64,000 bases of DNA from Acidimicrobiia bacterium (lineage in GTDB: Bacteria > Actinomycetota > Acidimicrobiia > Acidimicrobiales > Bin134), in the NCBI GenBank assembly GCA_022826705.1, contig JAJDUJ010000018.1, positions 1 to 64,000 on the forward strand, given 5' to 3'. Each line of letters starts with the position of its first letter. Position 1 is the first letter of the stretch. Below, piece by piece: positions 51,927 to 59,912 of the stretch. The translations under genes were made by a program, and so were the position numbers. The notes below the pieces were generated by a model. The model searched no databases. It saw only the letters and a list, made by a program, of their open reading frames with translations, and was not told the origin of the DNA.

Positions 51927-51936
51927 AGAGTAGGCT
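51927..51936. promoter_or_regulatory. Bidirectional -10 element (ANNNTANNNT) between SnoaL and TauD genes
   Basis: AGAGTAGGCT. Plus strand: TAGGCT, 6 nt before ATG 51943. Minus strand: TACTCT, 6 nt before ATG 51920. The two hexamers share the central TA. Confidence 0.55.
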
Positions 51937-51942
51937 GCGGCC

Positions 51943-52806
51943 ATGGCTGTCATCGATGCTGTTGATCTGGACGTGCGCCGGGTAGCGGGCGCGCTGGGTG
52001 CCGAGGTGCGGGGGCTATCGCTGGCCTCGGTATCCGATGCCGAGTTTGCCCTCATCCAAGAGTTGCTGGACGAGCACTTGGTGCTGTTCTTCCCCGACCA
52101 GCACCTCAGCCCCGACGAGCACCGGGCGTTCGCCATCCGATTCGGCGAGCCGGAGATCCACCCCTACATCCCCAAGCTGGATGAAGATCACCCGGAGATC
52201 GTGGTGCTCAAGGGCGAGTCGGGCTATGTGGCCGACGTGTGGCACACCGACTGCACGTTCGAGGACTCTCCGCCCATCTGCTCGGTGCTCAACGCCATGG
52301 TCATGCCCCCCGCGGGCGGCGACACCATGTGGTCGAACATGTACAAGGCCTATGAGACCCTGGCCGAGCCCATGAAGCAGATGATCAACGGGCTCACCGC
52401 CATCCACACCGCGGCCAACTACGGCCAGCCCGACCACAAGGCCGAACACCCGGTGGTGCGCCGCCACCCCCGCACCGGCCGCCCGTCGCTATACGTGAAC
52501 AAGCAGTTCACCCGGCGCATCCCGCAACTCAGCCGGGACGAGTCGGAGTCGCTGCTTGACCTGCTCACCGCTCACGCCTGCAAGACCGACTTCACCTGTC
52601 GCTACAGCTGGAGCGAGGGCACCATCGGCATCTGGGACAACCGGGCCACCCAGCACTTCGCAGTGAACGACTTCGACGGCAACCGGGCCATCAGCCGAGT
52701 CACCATCCTGGGCGACAACCCCGAGCCTGCGTTCGACACCACCCAGTGGGGCCCGTACCAGTACGAGCGGGTCTCCGCCGCCGCCTACGGCCTCGACCGC
52801 GACTAG
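51943..52806 (+). CDS. TauD/TfdA-family Fe(II)/2-oxoglutarate dioxygenase
   Basis: 287 aa. HxD motif in WHTDCTF, the distal His in TQHFAVND and the 2-oxoglutarate-binding Arg in NRAISRVTILGD are all visible. It likely oxidises sulfonate, aryloxyalkanoate or an unrelated C-H bond; the exact substrate is not clear. Convergent with the P450, sharing CTAG as stop overlap. Confidence 0.88.
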   Translation: MAVIDAVDLDVRRVAGALGAEVRGLSLASVSDAEFALIQELLDEHLVLFFPDQHLSPDEHRAFAIRFGEPEIHPYIPKLDEDHPEIVVLKGESGYVADVWHTDCTFEDSPPICSVLNAMVMPPAGGDTMWSNMYKAYETLAEPMKQMINGLTAIHTAANYGQPDHKAEHPVVRRHPRTGRPSLYVNKQFTRRIPQLSRDESESLLDLLTAHACKTDFTCRYSWSEGTIGIWDNRATQHFAVNDFDGNRAISRVTILGDNPEPAFDTTQWGPYQYERVSAAAYGLDRD

Positions 52807-54029
52807 CGGGTCTCCTCCGCCTGGTCGAAGACGACGTCCATGCGGGTGGGTCCCCGCATCATGAAGAACAGGACACGCTGATAGCCGGCTCCTGGGGCTA
52901 GTTCCATGTGGGCGATCCGGTCGAGCACGGCGTTGAGCCCGGCGGTTGCCTCCAGGCGGGCCAGAGGTGCGCCCACGCACAGGTGGATGCCCCAGCCGAA
53001 ACCGAGATGGCGGCGGGGGTCGGGGCGGTTGAGCCGGAACGATTCCGGATCGTCGAAAGCCCGGGGGTCGCGGTTGGCAGCCGAGTAGCCCAGGCACACC
53101 ACCTCTCCCGCCGATACCGGAGTACCGAACAAGTCGACGTCGACACGGGCCCGGCGGAAAAGCACCTGAACCGGGTTGTGGTGGCGCAGCGTCTCCTCAA
53201 CCGCCGTCGGGACCAGGCTGCGGTCAGCCCGCACTCGCTCATACAGGCCGGATTCGGACAGCAGCAGGTAGAACAGGTTGCCGATCATGTGAGTGGTGGT
53301 CTCGATGCCGCCCACGATCACGTCCTTGGACAGCGTGGTCAGGATCTTCTCGTCGTGCAGCGATTGGCCGTCTTCGTCCCGGTACTCGATCAACTGGGTC
53401 ATCAGATCGTCGGGGCGATGGCTTGACTGCTGGCGGTCGGCGATCACCGTCCGCAGTTCCTCGTCAAAGGCGTTCACCCGCTGTTGACAGCGGCGGGCCT
53501 CATCGGGGTCGGGTTGCGCCCGAGCACCGATCAAATCGTCGGAATAGGGCCGCAGTCGATGCCGCATCTCGGCAGGGATCCCAGCCAGGCGGCCGATGAC
53601 CTGGGCGGGCAGCGGTGCCCCCAAGTCCTCGATCAAGTCGGCCTGGCCCCGGCCCGCGAATCGATCCACGATTTCGGCGCAGATCTCGTGGACGATCGGC
53701 TCGTAGGCCCGCATCCGGGGCGGTGACAGCGCGGCGGCGAGGATGCGGCGCACTTTGGTGTGCTCAGGCGGGTCGGATTCGCCCAACTGGATCAGCTCGG
53801 GCGGGCGGGAGTCGGCTTCCAACGGCTCGAATCCCCCCTGGCCGAACTCCTCTGGGCGGCGGCACACCTCCACGATGTCGTCATACCGAGGCACGTAGTA
53901 AACGCCGGGCATCGGCTGGTGGACTCGCACCGACTCCCGCAGGGCAGCCAACGTGGCGAAATGGTCATCGACATGGGCAGGGTCGAACGGGTTGTACTCC
54001 TCCGGGCGGGGCGCTTCGGCAGCCGACAT
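52803..54029 (-). CDS. Cytochrome P450 (1)
   Basis: 408 aa soluble bacterial P450. I-helix VGGIETTTH, ExxR in EETLRHH, and the heme motif FGWGIHLCVGAPLARLE with Cys ligand near residue 351. It needs ferredoxin/reductase partners that are not adjacent. TAGGCT lies 6 nt before ATG 54029, part of the shared promoter with the VOC operon. Confidence 0.93.
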   Translation of the reverse strand: MSAAEAPRPEEYNPFDPAHVDDHFATLAALRESVRVHQPMPGVYYVPRYDDIVEVCRRPEEFGQGGFEPLEADSRPPELIQLGESDPPEHTKVRRILAAALSPPRMRAYEPIVHEICAEIVDRFAGRGQADLIEDLGAPLPAQVIGRLAGIPAEMRHRLRPYSDDLIGARAQPDPDEARRCQQRVNAFDEELRTVIADRQQSSHRPDDLMTQLIEYRDEDGQSLHDEKILTTLSKDVIVGGIETTTHMIGNLFYLLLSESGLYERVRADRSLVPTAVEETLRHHNPVQVLFRRARVDVDLFGTPVSAGEVVCLGYSAANRDPRAFDDPESFRLNRPDPRRHLGFGWGIHLCVGAPLARLEATAGLNAVLDRIAHMELAPGAGYQRVLFFMMRGPTRMDVVFDQAEETR

Positions 54030-54035
54030 GGCGGC

Positions 54036-54045
54036 AGCCTACGCT
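54036..54045. promoter_or_regulatory. Bidirectional -10 element between P450 and VOC/ligase/sulfatase operon
   Basis: AGCCTACGCT. Minus strand: TAGGCT, 6 nt before ATG 54029. Plus strand: TACGCT, 26 nt before ATG 54072, leaving a short leader. A 14-bp inverted repeat (GCAGC N4 GCTGC, 54034-54047) is centred on the element. Confidence 0.45.
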
Positions 54046-54071
54046 GCATGGCCGATGGGGGGTGAGCCTCG

Positions 54072-54515
54072 ATGAGCGAGAAGGTCAACCACGTGGGGTT
54101 GGCAGTGGCCGACTTGGAAGCCGAAGTTGACTTCTGGACTGGGGCGCTGGACTTTGAGCGAGTAGGGGCTCTGGATGCCGACGATGCGTCGACCGGACAG
54201 CTCTTGCGGATGGAGAGACCAGGGTTGCGGGCGGTGTATCTGCGCAAGGGCGAATTCGTGCTCGAACTTCTGAATTTTCGCGGGGCCGGGTTGGTGGATC
54301 GACCGGACCGGGTGGTGAACGAGCCAGGTCTCACCCACCTCTCACTGAACGTTTCCAGCATGGATGCTGCCCTCGAGCGAGTGAAGGCCCACGGCGGAGA
54401 GGTGCTGGAAGACACCCGCCTATGGGACGTAGCGGTGATGATTCGCACCCCCGCCGGACAGCTGGTGGAACTGCTGGTGGGCTTCGAGACCCCGACCACC
54501 GACCTGGGAGAATGA
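54072..54515 (+). CDS. VOC-superfamily (glyoxalase/methylmalonyl-CoA epimerase-like) protein
   Basis: 147 aa. NHVGLAVADLE with a metal-binding His, THLSLNVSSMD, and QLVELLVGF with Glu at the usual metal positions. Similar to methylmalonyl-CoA epimerase and extradiol families. First gene of a 3-gene operon with a CoA ligase and a sulfatase. Confidence 0.82.
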   Translation: MSEKVNHVGLAVADLEAEVDFWTGALDFERVGALDADDASTGQLLRMERPGLRAVYLRKGEFVLELLNFRGAGLVDRPDRVVNEPGLTHLSLNVSSMDAALERVKAHGGEVLEDTRLWDVAVMIRTPAGQLVELLVGFETPTTDLGE

Positions 54516-54519
54516 CCCG

Positions 54520-56028
54520 GTGATAGGAAACCCCAGAACCTATTGGGAGGCGATCGAGGCCCGGGCCGCCGCCACCCCCGACTCCCCGCTCACCATCGAG
54601 CACGACGGCACGGTGATGACATTCGCCGGGTTCCGGGATTCCGCAGAAAGGGCCGCCGCCGGGCTAGCTGCCCTGGGCATTACCACCGACACCAGAGTGT
54701 CGTGGCAGCTTCCCAACGGGCGGGCGTCGCTCATCTTGTCGGCCGCGTTGGCCCGGTTGGGGGCTGTCCAGAACCCGATCATCCCGATCTACCGGGAGCG
54801 GGAGGTGGGCTTTGTGGTCCGCCAAACCGGGGCCCGGCTCCTGGTGGTGCCGTCGGTGTGGCGGGGCTTCGACTACCAGGCCATGGCCAACACCGTGGTG
54901 GCCACCACCGAGGACTGCGACGTGCTGGTGTGCGACGGCGACCTCCCCGAAGGTGACCCCGCCACGCTGGCCCCGTTCGAGGCGCCTTTGGACGACGAGG
55001 GACGGCTCCCGGTGCGGTGGATCTACTACACCTCGGGCACCACCGCCGACCCCAAAGGGGCCAAGCACGGCGACGACTCGGTGATCGCCGCCGCCCGACA
55101 CGTGTGGGAAAATCTGGAGCTGCGGGCCGACGACGTGTGGCCTTTGGCCTTTCCCTATACCCACATAGGCGGGATCAGCCTGCTCATCGCCACCCTGGTG
55201 TGCGGCACTCCCATGTTGATGGTGGAGAGCTTCAACCCCGAAGCCGACACCCGCTTCTTCCGGGAGCACGGGCTGACCCTGGCCGGATCGGGCACGCCGT
55301 TCTTCATCGCCTTTCTGGCCGAGCAGCGCAAGACCCCCGACCAGCCCATATTCCCCAAGATGCGGGCGGCCATCGGCGGGGGCGCCCCCAAACCGGCCGG
55401 GCTCCACATGGAGGTCAAGAACGAGATGGGCGGTGTGGGGATCATCTCCAGCTACGGCCTCACCGAGTGCCCCATCGTCACCTACTGCTTCCTCGATGAT
55501 CCCGACGACAAGCTGGCCAGCACCGAGGGTCGGATCCTGGACGACACCGACTGGAAGCTGATCGACGGGGAGCTTCTATTGAAGGGCCCGACGCTGTGCC
55601 GGGGCTATCTGGACGAGGCGCTGAACGAGACCGCCTTCGACGACGACGGGTTCTTCTTTACCGGCGACCTGGCCGAGGTGGACGACGAGGGATTCGTGAC
55701 CATCGTCGGGCGCAAGAAGGATGTGATCATCCGCAAAGGGGAGAACATCTCGGCCAAAGAGGTGGAGGACGTGCTGTTCTCCCATCCCAGTGTGGCCGAT
55801 GTGGCCGTCATCGGCCTGCCCGACGCGGTGTCGGGGGAGCGGTGCTGCGCGGTGGTGGCGCCCATGGCCGGTCAGTCATTCGGCTTCGGCGAAATGGTCG
55901 AGCACTGTAAAGACGTTGGGCTGATGAACCAGAAGATCCCCGAGCAACTCGAGATCGTCGACGAACTGCCCCGCAATCCGGTGGGCAAGGTGCTCAAGAA
56001 GGAGCTCCGGGAAACCTACGGAGGGTGA
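54520..56028 (+). CDS. AMP-forming acyl-CoA ligase
   Basis: 502 aa ANL ligase. P-loop YYTSGTTADPKGAKHG, then SSYGLTECP, GDLAEVDDEGF and C-terminal RNPVGKVLKKELRET with the catalytic lysine. GTG 54520 has GGGAG upstream. Together with the sulfatase after it, a desulfate-then-activate order is plausible. Substrate range unknown. Confidence 0.9.
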   Translation: MIGNPRTYWEAIEARAAATPDSPLTIEHDGTVMTFAGFRDSAERAAAGLAALGITTDTRVSWQLPNGRASLILSAALARLGAVQNPIIPIYREREVGFVVRQTGARLLVVPSVWRGFDYQAMANTVVATTEDCDVLVCDGDLPEGDPATLAPFEAPLDDEGRLPVRWIYYTSGTTADPKGAKHGDDSVIAAARHVWENLELRADDVWPLAFPYTHIGGISLLIATLVCGTPMLMVESFNPEADTRFFREHGLTLAGSGTPFFIAFLAEQRKTPDQPIFPKMRAAIGGGAPKPAGLHMEVKNEMGGVGIISSYGLTECPIVTYCFLDDPDDKLASTEGRILDDTDWKLIDGELLLKGPTLCRGYLDEALNETAFDDDGFFFTGDLAEVDDEGFVTIVGRKKDVIIRKGENISAKEVEDVLFSHPSVADVAVIGLPDAVSGERCCAVVAPMAGQSFGFGEMVEHCKDVGLMNQKIPEQLEIVDELPRNPVGKVLKKELRETYGG

Positions 56029-56033
56029 CTGAC

Positions 56034-57527
56034 ATGTCAACTACGCAGCCCAACATCTTGTTGATCGTGTCCGACGAGGAGCGCCGCAACCCGTGGCTGG
56101 ACGGGGTGGTCGACATGCCCGCCCACGACCGGCTGCGCCGCGACGGCCTGGACTTCAACCGCTACTACACCCACTCGTCGCCGTGCTCGCCGTCGAGGGC
56201 CAGCCTGTATACCGGCAGCTACCTGGCCGAGCACGGCGTGGTGGACAACGTGAGCTTCCCGGCCCACACGGCGCTCGACCCCGCCATTCCCACCGTGGGA
56301 CGGCTGATGCGAGAGGTGGGCTACGAATCGGCCTACCTGGGCAAATACCACCTCACCCATGAGCCGATGCCCGACATGGAAGCCTTCGGCTACAGCGGCT
56401 GGCAGGGCGACGACCGCCACTACATCGGCGGGCCGTGGACCGGCCGGCATTTCGACCCGGTGATCGCCGATCAGGCGGTGGACTGGCTGCGAACCCACGG
56501 CACCGACCCTTCTGTCGGCCCGTGGTTCCTCACCGTGGCGCTGGTGAACCCCCACGACGTGATGTGGTACCCCCTCGATCATCCGTCCTTCCAGGAGGAA
56601 AACCCCGATCTGATGGGCGTGTTCAACTTCCTCCACGAACACATGCTGGGCGGCAAGGTGGACCTTGAGCCGTTGGAGGAGATCTACCCCCGCTACTTCA
56701 CCCAACTGCCCGACAACTTCGACGACGACCTCCATACCAAGCCCGAGGTCCAGCGGGCCTGGCGCCATGTCCGCAACCGCGAGCACATGGTGGGCCACAT
56801 GGCCCTCGACGATGTCGACTCCTGGCTTCGCCAGTTGGACTACTACGCCTGGCTTCACGAACTGCTCGACCACAGCATCACCTCGATTCTGGGGGCCCTC
56901 GACGACATCGGGGCTTACGACGACACCGTGGTCATCTACACCTCCGACCACGGCGATGCCTGCGGCTCGCACGGGCTGCGGGCCAAGCTGCCCTGTGTGT
57001 ACGAGGAGGTCATGGGGGTGCCGCTCATCGTGAAGGCCCCCGGACTCACCCCGCAGGGCGCGTCCACCGATGCGCTGGCCACCCACGTGGATCTGGCCGC
57101 CACCATTGCCGCGCTCGGCGGCGTGGACGTCGACAGCTCGCCCACCCTGTCGGGCAAGGATCTCACCCCGTCGCTGGCCGACCCGTCGACATCGGTGCGC
57201 GACTACGTGCTGTTCAGCCAGGACAGCGCCCAGTCGGAGCTGCTGCGCCACAGCCGCTATGCGGTGCGGGGCTTCTTCGACGGCGAGACCAAGTACGCCC
57301 GGTACTACGGCGTGGGCGGGGGGATCGATCGCACCGGCAACCCCGCCCCCGAGCCAAAGCTGTTCGACACTGATGCCGACTTCGACGATCACGACCACGA
57401 GTGGTACTCCCTGGCCGACGACCCCCATGAGCTGGTCAACCTGGCCAACGACCGCTCTCGGCGCTCGGAGTTGCGTGACCTGTTCGGCCGTCTCCTGGAG
57501 TACGAAGCGGCTGAACTAGGCGGTTAG
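56034..57527 (+). CDS. Sulfatase (arylsulfatase/choline-sulfatase-like)
   Basis: 497 aa type I sulfatase. The formylglycine signature CSPSRASLYTG (Cys 51) and metal-site SDHGDACG are present; the first metal motif is SDEERRNP. It hydrolyses a sulfate ester after conversion of the cysteine by a formylglycine-generating enzyme, which is not in the window. ATG 56034 is chosen because GGAGGG lies 8 nt before; the in-frame GTG 56025 is inside that site. No signal peptide. Confidence 0.92.
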   Translation: MSTTQPNILLIVSDEERRNPWLDGVVDMPAHDRLRRDGLDFNRYYTHSSPCSPSRASLYTGSYLAEHGVVDNVSFPAHTALDPAIPTVGRLMREVGYESAYLGKYHLTHEPMPDMEAFGYSGWQGDDRHYIGGPWTGRHFDPVIADQAVDWLRTHGTDPSVGPWFLTVALVNPHDVMWYPLDHPSFQEENPDLMGVFNFLHEHMLGGKVDLEPLEEIYPRYFTQLPDNFDDDLHTKPEVQRAWRHVRNREHMVGHMALDDVDSWLRQLDYYAWLHELLDHSITSILGALDDIGAYDDTVVIYTSDHGDACGSHGLRAKLPCVYEEVMGVPLIVKAPGLTPQGASTDALATHVDLAATIAALGGVDVDSSPTLSGKDLTPSLADPSTSVRDYVLFSQDSAQSELLRHSRYAVRGFFDGETKYARYYGVGGGIDRTGNPAPEPKLFDTDADFDDHDHEWYSLADDPHELVNLANDRSRRSELRDLFGRLLEYEAAELGG

Positions 57528-57548
57528 GTCCCCCTCGCGATCTTCTCC

Positions 57549-57567
57549 ACCACCCGTGTAGGGTGGT
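57549..57567. promoter_or_regulatory. 7-bp stem-loop after sulfatase, over the next gene's start region
   Basis: ACCACCC - GTGTA - GGGTGGT, 21 nt after the sulfatase stop. It could end the sulfatase transcript or act as an operator; it contains the TAGGGT box and the GTG 57563. Confidence 0.45.
57559..57564 (+). promoter_or_regulatory. Candidate -10 box for PAQR-type gene
   Basis: TAGGGT, 7 nt before CTG 57572 in the reading frame. It overlaps GTG 57563, the usual start, so one of the two readings is wrong. Confidence 0.35.
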
Positions 57568-58231
57568 CTGCCTGACGGTCGCTGGCCCCTTAATTCTTCC
57601 CACGCCGGTACTCCGGGGCTGGTCCCACGCAGTGGCCGCGCTTGCCGCCACGGTCCTCGCGCCCATCGTCATTGCCTTGGGGCCGGGCGGGGCTGATCGG
57701 GCGGTTGTGGCGGTCTACGCCATCGCGGTGGTGGGCGTGTTCGGAGTGAGCGCGGCCTACCACCGGTTCGACTGGACGCCTCGAATCAAGGCGATGATCC
57801 GCCGCCTCGACCACTCGATGATCTTCGTGTTCATTGCCGCCACCTACACCCCGGTGGGCTTCTTCGCGCTGGAACCCGGTGCCGCCAAGCTGGTTCTGAG
57901 TGTGGTGTGGTCTGGCGCATTGCTGGGGGCAATCGGGAGGATCATGTGGCTCAACGCACCCCGGTGGGTGCTCATCGCCCCCTACCCGATTGTCGGCTGG
58001 GCCGCTCTTTTGGTCATCGGAGATGTCTGGCGCGGCATGGGAATCGCCGGTAGCACCTTGCTGTTCGTGGGTGGCGGCCTGTACACGCTGGGTGCGCTCA
58101 TCTATGCCACCCACCGTCCCGACCCGTGGCCCCGTTGGTTCGGCTACCACGAGGTCTTCCATCTGCTAGTGGTGGCCGCGGTGGCCGTCCACTACGTGGC
58201 CATCGCCTTCTTCGCCCTTCCGCTGGCCTGA
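57563..58231 (+). CDS. PAQR / hemolysin III-type membrane protein
   Basis: 222 aa with seven predicted membrane spans. The PAQR metal residues are recognisable: SAAYHRF, RRLDHSMIF and the HEVFH pair in span seven. Bacterial members are of unknown function (YqfA/Hly-III group), possibly metal-dependent lipid hydrolases. The start could be GTG 57563 or, if TAGGGT acts as -10, CTG 57572. Confidence 0.88.
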   Translation: MVCLTVAGPLILPTPVLRGWSHAVAALAATVLAPIVIALGPGGADRAVVAVYAIAVVGVFGVSAAYHRFDWTPRIKAMIRRLDHSMIFVFIAATYTPVGFFALEPGAAKLVLSVVWSGALLGAIGRIMWLNAPRWVLIAPYPIVGWAALLVIGDVWRGMGIAGSTLLFVGGGLYTLGALIYATHRPDPWPRWFGYHEVFHLLVVAAVAVHYVAIAFFALPLA

Positions 58232-58590
58232 GCACGCCAAGGCAGGAGTTCGACCTGCAAGCCTTTCCCCCGAACCTGGGTCCCGAAGAACTCGACGACA
58301 TCGCCAACACCTACCGAGGATTGTGGGAAGCCATACAGGCAGCTCACAGCACAGGCACTTGCACCAGGAAATTCATCCGCACCCAAGCTGATCGCTTGCG
58401 GAGCCTCGCCGACCGGGTTGGCACCCCTCCTACCGACGAGGCCATCCGCACCGAGGCCGACGTGTTCGATCAAATGGCCCGCCGGGCGGCCCGTTCACCG
58501 AATTCTGCTGCAGCCCGCTACATCCAGACGCAGTGCCATCGGCGCTTTGCCGCCGCGGTGATCATCGCCAATTACCGCCGCGGCGGTTAG
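58228..58590 (+). CDS. Hypothetical protein, possible CTG start
   Basis: 120 aa. No family recognised. The sequence is rich in Arg and Ala (LRSLADRVGTPP, MARRAARSPNSAAARYIQ) and looks helical; third codon positions are mainly G/C throughout, so it looks coding. There is no ATG, GTG or TTG start in a sensible place: GTG 58126 overlaps the PAQR gene by 106 bp, TTG 58321 would drop a third of it. CTG 58228 overlaps the preceding stop (CTGA), like the kinase gene. Confidence 0.5.
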   Translation: MSTPRQEFDLQAFPPNLGPEELDDIANTYRGLWEAIQAAHSTGTCTRKFIRTQADRLRSLADRVGTPPTDEAIRTEADVFDQMARRAARSPNSAAARYIQTQCHRRFAAAVIIANYRRGG

Positions 58591-58598
58591 CGGTTCGA

Positions 58599-59882
58599 CT
58601 ACTCGCGTTTCCAGCCGCCGGTTTGAATCTGGTTCCAGAATGCGGCGTCGCGCTCATCGGCCGGGCGGCCCACATGGGTTACCACGTCCACATCAGGGGA
58701 CTCGGCCCGCAGCGCGGCGGCGGTGCACTTCTCTGGCGGCCGGTGGGCGAAGGGGTCGAACCGGTAGTGGCGCATGGCGTTTTGGTGGGTGATCTTGGCC
58801 ACCACGTCTTGGGGCAGTTCGCCCATCAGCTTGGCCACGTATTCAGGAGCCTGGGGCCAGGTGCCATCAGAGTGGGGGTAGTCCGACTCCCAGCACAGGT
58901 TGTCCACGTTGAACTCGTCCAGCAGCTTCACGCCGATGCGGTCGTTGATGAAGCAGCACAGGATGTGGTTGCGGAACACGCCGGTGGGGCTGCCGTCGAT
59001 GCCGAACTCGTGCTTGGTCCAGCCCGAGTGGCGGTCTTGCACATGCTCGGCCCGCCACAGGAAGTAGGGGATCCAGCCGATGTCGCCCTCGGTGAGCGAG
59101 AACTTTAGGTCGGGGAAGCGGTCCCAGAACTCAGCCCACACCAGCTCCACCAGCGTGGAGATGGTGAGCGCCGACGAAAGGGTCATGGGCACGCTGGGAG
59201 GAGCGTCAGCCGAGGCGCCCACCGAGCGAGACGACGAACCCAGGTGGCAGCACAGCACGGTGCCGAGGTCGCTGCACGCCGCGAACAGCGGGTCCCATTC
59301 CCCGGAGTGGATCGAAGGCATGCCCAGCATCGCCGGGTTTTCCGAGAAGGTCACCGCGTGGCAGCCCTTGCTGGCCAGGCGCTTCACCTCGGCCACCGCC
59401 CGGTCGACGTCGAACAGGGGCAGGATGCCGCAGGGGATGAACCGGTCCGGGTAGGCACCCACCCACTCGTCGACGTGCCAGTCGTTGTAGGCCTTGATCA
59501 TGATCTCGTTGAGGTCGGGATCGGGCCCCTCGTTGAGCACTTGACCGGAGAACCCGGTCCAGTTGGGGAAGTTCAGCCCGGCCAACTGACCGCCGGCGTT
59601 CATGTCCCGCACCCGCTCGTGTACGTCGTAGCAGCCGGGTCGCATCTCGTCGTAGCGGCTGGCGTCGATGTTGTAGTGCTCCCGGGGCTTGCCCGCTACC
59701 GCGTTCAACCCGAGGTTCCGGCCGGGCAGCTTGCCGTAGTACCACTGCTCCCGCCCGTTCTCATCGGTGACCACCTTGGGGGCGTGCTCCTTGTACTTCT
59801 CGGGCACATGGGCCTCGAACATGTCCGCCGGCTCGGCGATGTGGTCGTCAACGCTGATCAGAATGAGGTCGTCGGGGTTCAC
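58599..59882 (-). CDS. Amidohydrolase-2 family protein
   Basis: 427 aa metal hydrolase. ISVDDHIAEP at the N terminus, LCCHLGSSSR and WESDYPHSDGTWP for the late metal Asp and His. The last motif is shared with the 21361-22488 gene. GAGG lies 8 nt before GTG 59882. It is downstream of the alcohol dehydrogenase in the same direction (30 nt gap), so the two are likely one operon. Confidence 0.84.
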   Translation of the reverse strand: MNPDDLILISVDDHIAEPADMFEAHVPEKYKEHAPKVVTDENGREQWYYGKLPGRNLGLNAVAGKPREHYNIDASRYDEMRPGCYDVHERVRDMNAGGQLAGLNFPNWTGFSGQVLNEGPDPDLNEIMIKAYNDWHVDEWVGAYPDRFIPCGILPLFDVDRAVAEVKRLASKGCHAVTFSENPAMLGMPSIHSGEWDPLFAACSDLGTVLCCHLGSSSRSVGASADAPPSVPMTLSSALTISTLVELVWAEFWDRFPDLKFSLTEGDIGWIPYFLWRAEHVQDRHSGWTKHEFGIDGSPTGVFRNHILCCFINDRIGVKLLDEFNVDNLCWESDYPHSDGTWPQAPEYVAKLMGELPQDVVAKITHQNAMRHYRFDPFAHRPPEKCTAAALRAESPDVDVVTHVGRPADERDAAFWNQIQTGGWKRE

Positions 59883-59912
59883 GGTGTTCCTCTGTGGTGA
59901 TTCGGGGGGTGT

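Noticed and set aside
58126-58227. GTG 58126 as start of the small gene after PAQR
   Set aside because: It would overlap the PAQR gene by 106 bp, and the translated extension is a Gly/Arg-rich shadow of the PAQR coding frame.
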